Assembly: GCA_041940025.1 (NCBI GenBank)
Contig: JBGTSY010000002.1
Location: 186,001-250,000, forward strand
DNA: 64,000 nucleotides
Source of the DNA: UBA5859 sp041940025
GTDB taxonomy: Bacteria > Pseudomonadota > Gammaproteobacteria > UBA5859
Direction: 5' to 3'
Shown piece after piece: positions 8,754 to 18,022 of this stretch (position 1 is its first letter; each line of letters starts with the position of its first letter). The notes below the pieces were generated by a model. That model ran no database searches, was not told the DNA's origin, and was given only the letters and a program-made list of their open reading frames with translations. Position numbers and translations under genes: made by a program.

Positions 8754-9320
8754 ATGATGAAACAATTTGCTCTGCTGGCACTTTTTCAGTGTGTTTGGTT
8801 GGCCTGCGTATTGGGCGGTGCCAATCAACTTCCGTGGCTAGGCCCGGTCATACTGGTAGTTTTTATTGTGGTGCTATTTAAGACGCTGTCTCTTCCGGCC
8901 TACGCACTGTGGCGTATCACTGTGCTTGGGATGATCGGCAGCTCGGTAGACGGACTGTTGTCTCTAGGTGGAGTGTTTCAATTTCCGGGTGCCATCAGCA
9001 ACTGGTCTCCTCCTTACCTTGTCGCCTTATGGATTGGGTTTGTCGCCAACTTTGAAGGGCCTTTATCCTGGCTAAGGGGACGATATGGGTTGGCTTTCTT
9101 ATTGGGCGCACTAGCCGGTCCGCTCAACTATATTGCGGGTATGAAGTTCGGCGCCGTGACGTTTGGCTATTCGATGACCACCACTGGGCTGGTATTGGCA
9201 ATTGAATGGGCGCTGCTGTTACCGGCACTGCTGTTCCTGCATTCACGTCTTAGTCCGGAGAAGACAATGCACCATGCCTCGCGGGTTGCACTCATGTCTT
9301 CTATCAGTCGACTTAGGTAA
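8754..9320 (+). CDS. DUF2878 integral membrane protein
   Basis: 188 residues, strongly hydrophobic, with about five or six predicted membrane segments and the conserved patterns GGANQLPWLGP, IGSSVDGLL, PPYLVALWIGF and GPLNYIAGMKFG. These fit DUF2878, an uncharacterised family usually at the end of cyclopropane synthase operons. It begins 8 bases after the synthase stop with two consecutive ATG codons (8754, 8757). It is the last gene of the operon here; related clusters often continue with a DUF3833 lipoprotein, which is absent. A role in membrane placement or handling of the modified lipid is only a guess. Confidence 0.85.
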   Translation: MMKQFALLALFQCVWLACVLGGANQLPWLGPVILVVFIVVLFKTLSLPAYALWRITVLGMIGSSVDGLLSLGGVFQFPGAISNWSPPYLVALWIGFVANFEGPLSWLRGRYGLAFLLGALAGPLNYIAGMKFGAVTFGYSMTTTGLVLAIEWALLLPALLFLHSRLSPEKTMHHASRVALMSSISRLR

Positions 9321-9717
9321 TTGATTGCTATATAAAAACGCAATTTTTCTTTGAATCTGTTTTGCTAGCTGTTGTGTGACTTGCACCCTAGTGCCGAGTT
9401 GAACCTTATCTCATTCCGGCACCTAAGCTAATTTTTAAAAAATACTAGATATCGATATCTATAAGAAAATTTTATTTTTATAGAAATTTTTATCATGCAG
9501 ATAAAATATAACAATAAAACAGTTAGATACAGAATTTAACTAAACAATAATTAAAACGATAATAAAGATAATATTAATTTTTTATTAAAATTAAAAATAA
9601 CTCTGGGTTAATAAATAAGAAAACAATATAATCTCGTGCTTATAAAAAAATACTAATAATATAGGGATCAGATGTGACTTGCCGCTCTGGTCTTTGTGAA
9701 TGACTTTTGGGGTTATT
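9321..9717. other. A+T-rich intergenic region
   Basis: About 400 bases without a gene between the lipid operon and an RND exporter. From about 9425 to 9665 the sequence is almost wholly A and T; bases 9541-9600 contain only four G or C. No inverted repeat followed by a T run is obvious and no coding frame of note exists. It probably holds the exporter promoter and may be bound by nucleoid proteins, but no single promoter can be picked. Confidence 0.7.
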
Positions 9718-12159
9718 ATGAAATTCGAAAATTGGCTTTTGAAAAATGGGAATTTTATCCTTCTGGCGACCTTGTTTGTGGTGATGATAGCGGGTTATCA
9801 ACTCACTAAGGCGCGAATAAATGACGACATGCGCATGTTTTTTGGCGCCGATAATCCACATCTGCAAGCGCTTGAATCTTATGAAAATACCTATGTGAAA
9901 AACAACTTTGTCATTTTGGGGATCTACAGCAAAGAGGAGTCAATTTTTACCCAAAATAATTTGCAAGCGCTGCGAGAGCTGACAGAAAAGAGCTGGTTAT
10001 TACCTCATGTATTGCGCGCAGACTCTCTGAGCAATTTTCAGTCTACCTCTATTAATGAAGAGGGCGATCTATTGGTGCGACCTATGTATGAAGACGTGTC
10101 AGGACTCACCGCTGAAGATTTGCAGGCGATTGAACAGCGGGTACAGAGTAATCCGGAGCTGGCGGGTCGTTTGGTTTCAGAAGACGGCCGACTGGCCGCA
10201 GTGAGTATCAATCTGAATGTGGCGCGAGGCGGTGAGGGTGCCAAGCAGGCAGCTCACGAAGCGATAGAGGCGATCGATCTCTTAATACAAGAGATTGAAG
10301 CGAAATTTCCGCAAATAGAAGTGCGCTATACCGGAGGCATCTATGCCGATGAAGCTCTGATGTCTGCGACTATCCAAGATCTCACCCGCTTATTGCCTTT
10401 TGTGGTGCTACTGATGACCGGTTTTATGTTTTTCTTTTTGAAATCGGCAGTGGGAACATTTGCCACTATGGTCGTTGTGACCTTCTCCGCAATTTCTGCA
10501 CTGGGAGTTTCCGTGGCTTTGGGCATCGAGTTGTCCCCAACCAGTGCCGCAGCGCCAGTGGTGATTTTGACGGTGGGCATTGCCGATAGCGTGCACATAC
10601 TAGTGACCTATTTCCAGGGTTTGACCCGAGGTTTGGAAAAAAAGGAAGCTATCAAAGAATCACTGCGCGTGAATCATAAGCCTATTTTCCTCACCAGCTT
10701 AACCACCATTATTGGGTTTCTTAGCATGAACTTTAACGAATCGCCCCCGTTTCGGGATATGGGGAACATCGTTGCTTTGGGTGTGCTGTTCGCTTATAGC
10801 TACTCAATATTTTTCTTGCCCTTGTTGTTGAACTTGTTACCGGCTAAATCTGGACGTGATGGCATGTATCGATTTCGCTCGATCGATTTAATTGAATCAT
10901 TTGTAGTCCGTCATTATCTCGCTGTGTTATGTGTATTGATCGTCATGATCGGTACTTTAGGTTGGTCCATTCAGAAAATTGAATTTAACGATACTTTTCT
11001 TGAGTATATTGACGATAGTGTCGAGTTTCGCCGCAATAACGACTTTTTTGTGGACCATTTATCTGGAGTGGAGGCGATCCACTATGATGTCGGCAATCAG
11101 GAGGGCGGAGAAGGATCCATCAATGATCCAAACTATCTCCATCAATTGGGGGCACTCAAAAACTGGTTCATGCAGCAGCCACAGGTACTGCACGTTGAAT
11201 CTTATGCAGACATCATGTACCGCTTGAACAAGACGTGGCACGATGAAGATGAAGCCTTCTATATCGCTCCAGAATCCAGAGAGTTGGCTGCTCAATATCT
11301 ATTGATGTTCGAAATGTCCTTACCTGCGGGATTAGGCGTAGAGAATTTTGTCAATGTGAGTCGCACGGGTACGCGTTTGTCGGTTGCGCTGACCAACGCC
11401 AAAACTGATGAGATCATCGAGTTAGATAAACGCGCATTGGCATGGGCAAAAACTCATACCCCTGATTTGCTAGTGAAGAATGCTGTGGGGGAGAGTGTTC
11501 TGTTTGCTCATGAAGCCAAGCGTAACTTACAGAGTATGTTAAACGGGGTCTATATCGCCTTGGTGTTAATATCCGCAGTCATTCTCATCGCTCTGAGAAA
11601 TGTGAAACTTGGTCTTCTGAGTTTGATTCCGAATACTGTACCTATCGTCATGGCGTTCGGTCTATGGGCGCTGATTGTTGGCGAGTTGGGGATGTCCGGT
11701 GCATCTGTGTTGGTGATTGCTCTTGGCATCATCGTTGATGATACGGTGCATTTTCTTACCAAGTATCAGCGTGCGAAGAACGAGCTGAAACTGCCCACAG
11801 ATGAAGCCATCCGGTACTCATTCCAGACTGTGGGTGTGGCATTGTTGGTGACTTCCATTATTTTAGTGGGTGGATTCTCTTTGCTGTTTGAATCGGCGTT
11901 TAAACCTTCGAAAGATTTAGGTCTGCTCATTGCGCTCTGTGTCGGATTGGCTCTGATTGCTACCTTCTTTTTGTTGCCCTGTTTGTTGATGTTGTTAGAT
12001 CGAAAACCGGTCACGGCTTCCGCTCCAGATGCATTAGAATCAGCGATTGAGAAAGATGAGGTGGTGACCCAGCCGGAGCTAGAGTCAGACATAGGACGCG
12101 GGACCGGAATGGCACCACCGGCACGTCCCACTGCAGTCTATCGCCAAAGAGCGGACTAA
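9718..12159 (+). CDS. RND-superfamily (MMPL-type) exporter
   Basis: About 813 residues with two matching halves, each a membrane helix, a large periplasmic loop and a five-helix bundle, as in COG1033 predicted RND exporters. Helix 1 is at about 12-28. The first bundle starts near residue 225 (LLPFVVLLMTGFMFFFL) and contains VGIADSVHIL; the second contains the matching LGIIVDDTVHFL. These Asp-containing helices are typical of proton-relay RND proteins. Relatives often move lipids, hopanoids or sterols; the substrate here is unknown. I start at ATG 9718, with GGGG just upstream, rather than 9700. A hydrophilic C-terminal tail follows the last helix. It ends at a shared terminator facing ygiQ. 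A second, distinct member is at 42238-44877. Confidence 0.9.
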   Translation: MKFENWLLKNGNFILLATLFVVMIAGYQLTKARINDDMRMFFGADNPHLQALESYENTYVKNNFVILGIYSKEESIFTQNNLQALRELTEKSWLLPHVLRADSLSNFQSTSINEEGDLLVRPMYEDVSGLTAEDLQAIEQRVQSNPELAGRLVSEDGRLAAVSINLNVARGGEGAKQAAHEAIEAIDLLIQEIEAKFPQIEVRYTGGIYADEALMSATIQDLTRLLPFVVLLMTGFMFFFLKSAVGTFATMVVVTFSAISALGVSVALGIELSPTSAAAPVVILTVGIADSVHILVTYFQGLTRGLEKKEAIKESLRVNHKPIFLTSLTTIIGFLSMNFNESPPFRDMGNIVALGVLFAYSYSIFFLPLLLNLLPAKSGRDGMYRFRSIDLIESFVVRHYLAVLCVLIVMIGTLGWSIQKIEFNDTFLEYIDDSVEFRRNNDFFVDHLSGVEAIHYDVGNQEGGEGSINDPNYLHQLGALKNWFMQQPQVLHVESYADIMYRLNKTWHDEDEAFYIAPESRELAAQYLLMFEMSLPAGLGVENFVNVSRTGTRLSVALTNAKTDEIIELDKRALAWAKTHTPDLLVKNAVGESVLFAHEAKRNLQSMLNGVYIALVLISAVILIALRNVKLGLLSLIPNTVPIVMAFGLWALIVGELGMSGASVLVIALGIIVDDTVHFLTKYQRAKNELKLPTDEAIRYSFQTVGVALLVTSIILVGGFSLLFESAFKPSKDLGLLIALCVGLALIATFFLLPCLLMLLDRKPVTASAPDALESAIEKDEVVTQPELESDIGRGTGMAPPARPTAVYRQRAD

Positions 12160-12178
12160 AAGCCAGCGATCAGATGGC

Positions 12179-12208
12179 AAAAAGGGCTTCAGATGAAGCC
12201 CTTTTTTT
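12179..12208. terminator. Bidirectional terminator between RND exporter and ygiQ
   Basis: A perfect 10-bp stem, AAAGGGCTTC / GAAGCCCTTT, with loop AGAT is flanked by a T run on the plus strand and an A run on the other side. It can stop transcription from both convergent genes, whose stops lie 20 bases upstream and 10 bases downstream. Confidence 0.9.
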
Positions 12209-12217
12209 ATCATTGAG

Positions 12218-14326
12218 CTATTGTTTTGGGTTAAATCGGGTGTGGAATTTGCCTTGCCGTTTGGCATGAGCTATGGCTGAATTTTTTCGTCTGGCACTTT
12301 GATAGGGCGCGCTCGCGGCAGGTTGGATCTTGGGTACCAACTGTTTTTTGCCGGGACCAATGAGATCTTCACGTCCCATTTTTTTTAAGGTAGATCGCAA
12401 CAGTGGCCAGTTCGCAGGATCATGATAGCGTAAGAATGCTTTATGCAAACGTCGGCGTTTTTCTCCTTTTGCAACTTCTACGGTCTCGCTTGAGTCCTTG
12501 ATTTTCTTTAATGGATTTTTATTGGTGTGGTACATGGCGGTGGCGGTAGCCATCGGTGACGGGTAAAACGCTTGTACCTGATCCGCACGAAAGCCATTTC
12601 GTTTTAACCAAAGCGCCAGTTGCAACATATCTTCTTCAGTGGTGCCTGGGTGGGCAGCAATGAAATAGGGGATCAAGTATTGTTCTTTGCCCGCTTCTTT
12701 GCTGAATCGATCAAACTGTTTTTTAAAATCATCATAGGTGTCGATTTCCGGTTTCATCATTTTCGACAGCGGGCCGGATTCGGTATGTTCCGGCGCAATT
12801 TTTAAATACCCACCCACATGATGGGTGACCAACTCTTTAACATATTCGGGAGATTGGGTCGCCAAATCGTATCGCACTCCGGAGCCAATGAGAATTTTCT
12901 TAATCCCTGGTAACTCTCTCGCCTTTCGATAGAGTGTGATCAAACTACTGTGGTCGGTATTCAGATTGGAACAAATTCCCGGAAAGACGCAGGAGGGTTT
13001 GCGACAAGCTGCTTCTATCTCTTTTGAGCGGCATGCCAATCGATACATATTGGCAGTGGGACCGCCCAAATCCGAAATGACGCCGGTGAATCCCGGAACC
13101 TTATCTCGGATGGATTCTATTTCTCGCAAGATACTCTCTTCGGATCGGTTTTGAATAATGCGTCCTTCATGTTCGGTGATGGAGCAAAATGTACAACCAC
13201 CGAAACAGCCACGCATAATATTGACGGAAAAACGTATCATCTCATAGGCAGGAATGCGCTCTTGACCATAGCGAGGGTGAGGAACACGTTGATAAGGCAA
13301 ATCGTAAACGAAATCCATCTCCTCTGTGCTTAGGGGCCAGGCGGGTGGATTGATCCAGACTTCCCGGTTTTGATGTTGTTGTACCAGTGCCCGCGCATTT
13401 CCAGGGTTGGTTTCTAGATGAATAATGCGGTTCGCGTGCGCATATAGATTTTTATCTGCACGAACTTGCTCATAGCTTGGCAGACGTATGGCCGTTTGAT
13501 TGGATGGGGGAACAAAGTGCTTTTTTGTGCCCGTACTTTTAAAGGTCTGGATTTCTAATGGTTGGTACTCTGGCTTCGTCGCTGTTTGTATCGTCGCCGA
13601 TCCGAGAGTTGTGGCGTCCATCACCGACCACTCTTCAGGTATTGTGTTCTGTAGCACCACGCTACCCCTCAGATCCGTGATGGTGCTTATCTCCTCTCCT
13701 CGCGCCAGTCGATGGGCGAGAGCGACAATCGCGCGCTCAGCGTTACCATAAAGCAGTATGTCCGCTTTGGCGTCAACCAAAAATGAGCGGCGTACTTTAT
13801 CCTGCCAATAGTCATAGTGAGCAGAGCGTCTTAGAGAAGCTTCAATCCCACCTAGTACAATTGGAGTAGCGGTGTACGCTTCTCTAATTCGTTGGGCATA
13901 CACCAAAGTAGCTCGATCGGGGCGAGCGCCGCCCTGACCGCCAGGAGTATAAGCATCGTCGTTGCGAATTTTTCGGTCCGCAGTATAACGATTAATCATT
14001 GAATCCATGTTGCCGGCCGTGATCCCAAAAAAGAGATTGGGTTGCCCCAATGTCATGAAAGGTTCTTTATTTTGCCACTCCGGTTGCGCGATGATGCCAA
14101 CGCGAAAACCTTGGGACTCTAAGAGACGCCCGATAATAGCCATGCCAAAACTAGGGTGATCCACATACGCATCCCCAGTGACCAGAATAATGTCGCAACT
14201 ATCCCAACCCAGTTCATCCATTTCTGCTTGGCTCATGGGTAGGAAGGGAGCAGGAGTGAAACATTCCGCCCAATATTTTGGGTAGTCGAATATATTTTTT
14301 GGGTTAATATTGTCAATAGTCCTCAT
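12218..14326 (-). CDS. ygiQ: YgiQ family radical SAM protein
   Basis: 702 residues, the usual length. The N-terminal UPF0313 domain (from about residue 40, DIILVTGDAYVDHPSF) precedes a radical SAM core whose iron-sulfur ligands are Cys374, Cys378 and Cys381 in RGCFGGCTFC. Later blocks ISDLGGPTANMYR and KIAPEHTE are typical of the family. It should bind a [4Fe-4S] cluster and cleave SAM, but the substrate is unknown. The basic C-terminal tail fits YgiQ proteins. It is transcribed alone, starting about 100 bases from the divergent metallo-hydrolase gene. Confidence 0.95.
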   Translation of the reverse strand: MRTIDNINPKNIFDYPKYWAECFTPAPFLPMSQAEMDELGWDSCDIILVTGDAYVDHPSFGMAIIGRLLESQGFRVGIIAQPEWQNKEPFMTLGQPNLFFGITAGNMDSMINRYTADRKIRNDDAYTPGGQGGARPDRATLVYAQRIREAYTATPIVLGGIEASLRRSAHYDYWQDKVRRSFLVDAKADILLYGNAERAIVALAHRLARGEEISTITDLRGSVVLQNTIPEEWSVMDATTLGSATIQTATKPEYQPLEIQTFKSTGTKKHFVPPSNQTAIRLPSYEQVRADKNLYAHANRIIHLETNPGNARALVQQHQNREVWINPPAWPLSTEEMDFVYDLPYQRVPHPRYGQERIPAYEMIRFSVNIMRGCFGGCTFCSITEHEGRIIQNRSEESILREIESIRDKVPGFTGVISDLGGPTANMYRLACRSKEIEAACRKPSCVFPGICSNLNTDHSSLITLYRKARELPGIKKILIGSGVRYDLATQSPEYVKELVTHHVGGYLKIAPEHTESGPLSKMMKPEIDTYDDFKKQFDRFSKEAGKEQYLIPYFIAAHPGTTEEDMLQLALWLKRNGFRADQVQAFYPSPMATATAMYHTNKNPLKKIKDSSETVEVAKGEKRRRLHKAFLRYHDPANWPLLRSTLKKMGREDLIGPGKKQLVPKIQPAASAPYQSARRKNSAIAHAKRQGKFHTRFNPKQ

Positions 14327-14434
14327 AAGGGTGGTAGTTTAACCGAATCTGTCCACCACTATGTTGATAATTGAGAATTTGGCCGCCATGCCTGCACCGC
14401 GGTTCGTCTTTGTTAGCGGTAGAGATCTTGAGTT

Positions 14435-15583
14435 TTGTTGTTTAAACGAGTAATCATTGTCATTTTCTTCTTATCTTCAACGATTTTGTTGTTAGGCTCC
14501 TTTTGGCCCGCATTTGGTGGCAAAGCTTCCGGTGCGCGTTTAGCAAGAATGGAAATGTCTGCCCACTATCAAGATGGTCGATTTTTCAATTTGCTGCCGA
14601 CCCCCATTGCGAGCTCGGGTAATTTTTATGAGTTAGCTAAGGAATATATGCTAGGCGGTCAGCAGCGGGAACCCGATATTGCCCCAAGTATTCCACAGAT
14701 TGAAGCCGATATTTTTCAACGATCAGATGATGAGCTTGCTGCCATTTGGTTCGGCCATTCTACCGTATTCTTTGAGATCGGAGGAGTGCGGTTGTTAACG
14801 GATCCTATATTTAGCGCCCGTTGTTCTCCCGTACAGTGGGCGGGACCGAAAAGGTTTTTCGAGGCACCGTTGACAGTGGATCAATTGCCTTCTATCCACT
14901 ATGTTCTGATTTCCCACGATCACTATGACCATTTGGATGAACAGACGATACGGGCGTTAGCGTCGAAAACGGAACTATTTCTGGTGCCGTTGGGCGTGGG
15001 TGCCCACTTAGAAGTATGGGGCGTGGCCCCGCATCAGATAGTAGAGTTGGACTGGTGGCAGGAATATAAAATCAATTCTGAGGATCTTCTAGCATTCACT
15101 CCATCCCGTCACTTTTCTGGTCGCCGGTTGACTGATAGAAATAAAACCCTGTGGGGATCCTGGGTCATCCAGATAGAGAATAAGCGTTTTTATTTTAGTG
15201 GGGATACGGGCTATTTTCCCGGGTTCGCCGAAATAGGCGAGCGTTATGGTCCCTTCGATACAGTGTTTTTAGAAGTAGGTGCATTCCATCCCAGTTGGGC
15301 CACAGTGCATTTGGGGACACAAAACGCCGTTAAGGCTATGGAACTACTTAATAGCGACACGCTGTTTCCCGTGCATTGGGGCACATTTAATTTAGCATTG
15401 CATGGCTGGACGGAGCCCATCGAAGAGTTATTGGCGTTACAGAAACAGCGGCAGTTTAAACTTCACTATCCGGCTCCCGGTAAGCGAATCGCATTAGATG
15501 ATCCTGCTGCGGGAGAATACTGGTGGCGCACAGAGCAGTTATCGATGCAGCAGCACTTTGATTTTACCTCAACCATTCGTTAA
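14435..15583 (+). CDS. Metallo-beta-lactamase-fold hydrolase, NAPE-PLD/UlaG-like
   Basis: 382 residues. An N-terminal hydrophobic segment (about 5-22) acts as membrane anchor or signal. The metal site HDHYDHLD (His161, His163, Asp165, His166) is followed by PSRHFSGR, SGDTGY and the late His in FPVHWGTFNLALH. The AIWFGHSTVFFEIGGVRLLTDPIF opening matches proteins annotated as N-acyl-phosphatidylethanolamine phospholipase D-like or UlaG-like. It probably hydrolyses a phosphodiester or lactone; the substrate is not known. The start is a TTG at 14435 (next TTG 14438) because no ATG lies before the hydrophobic segment, so the exact start is uncertain. Confidence 0.87.
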   Translation: MLFKRVIIVIFFLSSTILLLGSFWPAFGGKASGARLARMEMSAHYQDGRFFNLLPTPIASSGNFYELAKEYMLGGQQREPDIAPSIPQIEADIFQRSDDELAAIWFGHSTVFFEIGGVRLLTDPIFSARCSPVQWAGPKRFFEAPLTVDQLPSIHYVLISHDHYDHLDEQTIRALASKTELFLVPLGVGAHLEVWGVAPHQIVELDWWQEYKINSEDLLAFTPSRHFSGRRLTDRNKTLWGSWVIQIENKRFYFSGDTGYFPGFAEIGERYGPFDTVFLEVGAFHPSWATVHLGTQNAVKAMELLNSDTLFPVHWGTFNLALHGWTEPIEELLALQKQRQFKLHYPAPGKRIALDDPAAGEYWWRTEQLSMQQHFDFTSTIR

Positions 15584-15922
15584 CCCTCGCCACTATCTGT
15601 TTAGGTAGTTGGCAAGAAGGCACCATAGTGCCAACAATTGCTAGATAGCAGATAAGTTTCCCGTAGCGCATCATCTATAAAGACTTTAATTGATTTTGTT
15701 TCCCCTGGGAGGGTGCGGGCCGCTCGACACTCGGAGATCTTCACTGGCTACCAACCTGTCGTCAATTAGAGAAATCGTAGTGTCGTGGTGTTGAATCGGC
15801 AGGGCAGCAGAAAAGGCAGCTTTAGCTGTCCTGTTCTCTGGCGTTTGATTTTGTGATCTGCAGAATCACTATCATCAAGTGGTGAATTTGAGAAATTCAC
15901 AGCTATAGGACTTAAAGCGAAT
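15584..15922. other. Intergenic region without recognised gene
   Basis: About 340 bases between two convergent genes. It contains a nested inverted repeat at 15609-15634 (TTGGCA ... TGCCAA with inner GGCAC/GTGCC) but no T run, so I do not call a terminator. No open frame with codon use like the neighbours is seen. Confidence 0.6.
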
Positions 15923-16393
15923 CTATTCTTCTGGGTTCAGATAGATCTTAAGTGCCTTGTGGAATTGAGCACGTTGACTCAGGGGCCAAAACCGTTGTGG
16001 ATGATTCAGTAGATAAAAGTGCGGATAAATTTTAGATTGCGTTAAAAACCAAAAGCCGGCTTGACCCTCTTCTAAGAATATTTGATCACTAACCCGCAGA
16101 GAAGTGGGTGCAGGGGTCAGTACGAAAAGATTATCTTCTTGTCCTTTATAGCTGGATTCAATTTTTAACTGGGCGGCATATAAATTTTGTGGAAGTTGCG
16201 GATTGCCTCGAATCTCAATGACTGTCGCTTGAACAATCAAATCTGAGCGCTGAAATAATTCCGCCTCATCTAAAGGAGCCCAGGAAGCATTCATGTTCGC
16301 CGAATAAAATAATACAATTAAAAACAGTAAGACATTTATCTGGTTTATCAATTTGTGTTGATGAACGAGTAGGGAATCAGTGTCGTCGTGCAA
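15923..16393 (-). CDS. Hypothetical exported protein paired with a matrixin
   Basis: 156 residues, family not recognised. A hydrophobic segment (INVLLFLIVLFY, about residues 19-30) looks like a signal peptide, followed by a mature domain beginning ASWAPLDEAELFQRSDLIVQATV, then a beta-rich stretch. The frame starts at TTG 16393, overlapping the matrixin stop by 17 bases; a TTG at 16351 would give a more standard signal peptide. I recall similar 'SDLIV.ATV' proteins lying near secreted metalloproteases, so a partner, chaperone or inhibitor role is possible, but that is inference from position. Confidence 0.7.
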   Translation of the reverse strand: MHDDTDSLLVHQHKLINQINVLLFLIVLFYSANMNASWAPLDEAELFQRSDLIVQATVIEIRGNPQLPQNLYAAQLKIESSYKGQEDNLFVLTPAPTSLRVSDQIFLEEGQAGFWFLTQSKIYPHFYLLNHPQRFWPLSQRAQFHKALKIYLNPEE

Positions 16394-17111
16394 AACCTGC
16401 CACCATTCCTAAGGCGCTGAGCAGTAACCAGAACGCGGCCGGCAATGGCACCACCGCCGGACCGTATATGAACTGGGCACCGGCGATGTCGTCTGCATGC
16501 AATCCTGCTACGACTCCGGTGTAGAAAGCGCCCATGACTGCATCGGCGACATTTGAATGCCCTAAGCCGATAGCATGCCCGATTTCATGCAGGGCAACGG
16601 TAAATATGTCGAATCCTGAACCTGCTCCGATTTGCCAATTTTCATCTATGTCAAAATGAATGTCTCCTGCGGCAGTGAGGCCATTCGGCGGCGGATAATA
16701 GCCGTGCGCGAGCACATTGCGAGCGCCATCGAAAGTATGGCCGCCAAATCTAATGTCGCCAGAAGATCCTGCTAAATTAAATGCTTCACCGCCATCAGCC
16801 ACTTCAAGAAAACTGATATCTGCTACACTGGCCCAGGTATCAAACGCCCGTTCAATCTCACTTTCCCAGCCAACAGGCAAAAAATCGTTCAATGCTGTAA
16901 AACTAGTACTAGGGCTGCATTCCGTGTCACAGGTTGTGCCGGTCGCCATAAAACTGTAGGTGACGACGCCTCCCGGAGTGCCATAATCGAGATCGGATCC
17001 CCATTTTGCTGTGGGACCAAGTACATAGGCCTGTGTGGAAGAGAAAAATAGTGATAAAACGATTATGGTGTAGATTTGAAATCTCGCCCCAAGGTTTAAC
17101 ATCATCGTCAC
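16377..17111 (-). CDS. Matrixin-type metalloprotease with VPLPA-type C-terminal sorting tail
   Basis: 244 residues. Signal peptide at 1-28 (IYTIIVLSLFFSSTQA). The catalytic domain carries the zinc motif HEIGHAIGLGH (His175, Glu176, His179, His185) and a downstream Met (AVMGAFY) as Met-turn, so it is a matrixin-like M10 protease acting outside the cytoplasm. The C-terminus is VPLPA (221-225), a hydrophobic helix and ARRH, the three-part layout of PEP-CTERM/VPLPA-CTERM signals handled by exosortases. No exosortase is in the window. ACGGAG lies six bases before the ATG. Four Cys are absent apart from a CDTEC pair near 61-65, which may form a disulfide. Confidence 0.88.
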   Translation of the reverse strand: MTMMLNLGARFQIYTIIVLSLFFSSTQAYVLGPTAKWGSDLDYGTPGGVVTYSFMATGTTCDTECSPSTSFTALNDFLPVGWESEIERAFDTWASVADISFLEVADGGEAFNLAGSSGDIRFGGHTFDGARNVLAHGYYPPPNGLTAAGDIHFDIDENWQIGAGSGFDIFTVALHEIGHAIGLGHSNVADAVMGAFYTGVVAGLHADDIAGAQFIYGPAVVPLPAAFWLLLSALGMVAGFARRH

Positions 17112-17194
17112 TCCGTGAGTTTGTAAGTCATTTTTTGTGAATCATATCATCAGAGACAAATTCATTAAATATAAACAAAACGATAAGAGCGCTT

Positions 17195-18022
17195 TTAATT
17201 GAGTTCAGATGATTTGTTTATATTTTGTGCATCCGGTTTTAAATTTTCTGCAAAAAAATCGAGCACCCGATCTCGTGCCGCGACAGTAGGATGCCCCGCT
17301 TTGTCAACGAGATCATTCGTCAGTACAGAATGCGCATAGCGAGGAATAGCAAACTGGTTACCAGGACCAGAATCTATCTCTATCGTTTCCACATGCTCGC
17401 CAAGCTCTTGATGTAGTTTTTTAAAGCGGGCGCCTGGACAGCCCCGATCATGGCTAAATCGTAACGCCAACACTTTTTTATCTTCCTTTGTGAGCCTTTG
17501 TTTGACGCATGCTAAATCTTGTGGGCTGATATGTAGGCCGCTGCGGTGATTTTTCGTGAGTCCGAAAGGTAGAGAAGGCTGACTTAATACAGGCGCCATG
17601 ACACAGGGCTCCACCATCAATGAGAGGGCGAAGTTGCCCGTCAAACACATACCTAATGCACCTACGCCTGGGCCGCCACATTCAGCATGTACGTGTCGAC
17701 ATAAAGCTCTTAAGTAGTCCGTGATGGGGCTGGATTGATTCGCAGCTAATACTGAAAACTCTTTGCTAATACAGGCTTGAGCCGCTGATTTTAATGCGTA
17801 GCCAATATTCAATCGTTTGCCAGGGATCCCCAAGATAGAGGGTAAATAGACTGAAAATCCTGCATCTGCCACTACTTTTGCAAATTTAGCGACACTTGGT
17901 GTGATGCCTGGTACTTCATGAACAATCACCACCCCGGGCCCCTCTCCTTGATAGAATACCGGGTACTCACGCTGTTCATAGCGAAATTGGGTTTCATTAA
18001 AACCGGATAACTTTTCCATCAC
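17195..18022 (-). CDS. Dienelactone hydrolase family protein
   Basis: 275-residue alpha/beta hydrolase. HEVPG near residues 35-39 supplies the family's conserved Glu. The nucleophile elbow is GMCLTG with Cys126, the Cys characteristic of dienelactone hydrolases rather than Ser. Asp192 (FSHDRG) and His231 or His244 are candidates to complete the triad. It probably cleaves a lactone or ester in the cytoplasm; no other aromatic-degradation genes are nearby, so the substrate is open. The frame begins with GTG 18022 followed by ATG 18019, with TTGAGGTGAGG upstream; the ATG is the likelier start. Confidence 0.88.
   Translation of the reverse strand: MMEKLSGFNETQFRYEQREYPVFYQGEGPGVVIVHEVPGITPSVAKFAKVVADAGFSVYLPSILGIPGKRLNIGYALKSAAQACISKEFSVLAANQSSPITDYLRALCRHVHAECGGPGVGALGMCLTGNFALSLMVEPCVMAPVLSQPSLPFGLTKNHRSGLHISPQDLACVKQRLTKEDKKVLALRFSHDRGCPGARFKKLHQELGEHVETIEIDSGPGNQFAIPRYAHSVLTNDLVDKAGHPTVAARDRVLDFFAENLKPDAQNINKSSELN

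Noticed and set aside
10341..10598. Antisense frames inside exporter, protease and urease genes
   Set aside because: They are shadows of strongly coding plus- or minus-strand genes, with no start signals or recognisable domains.
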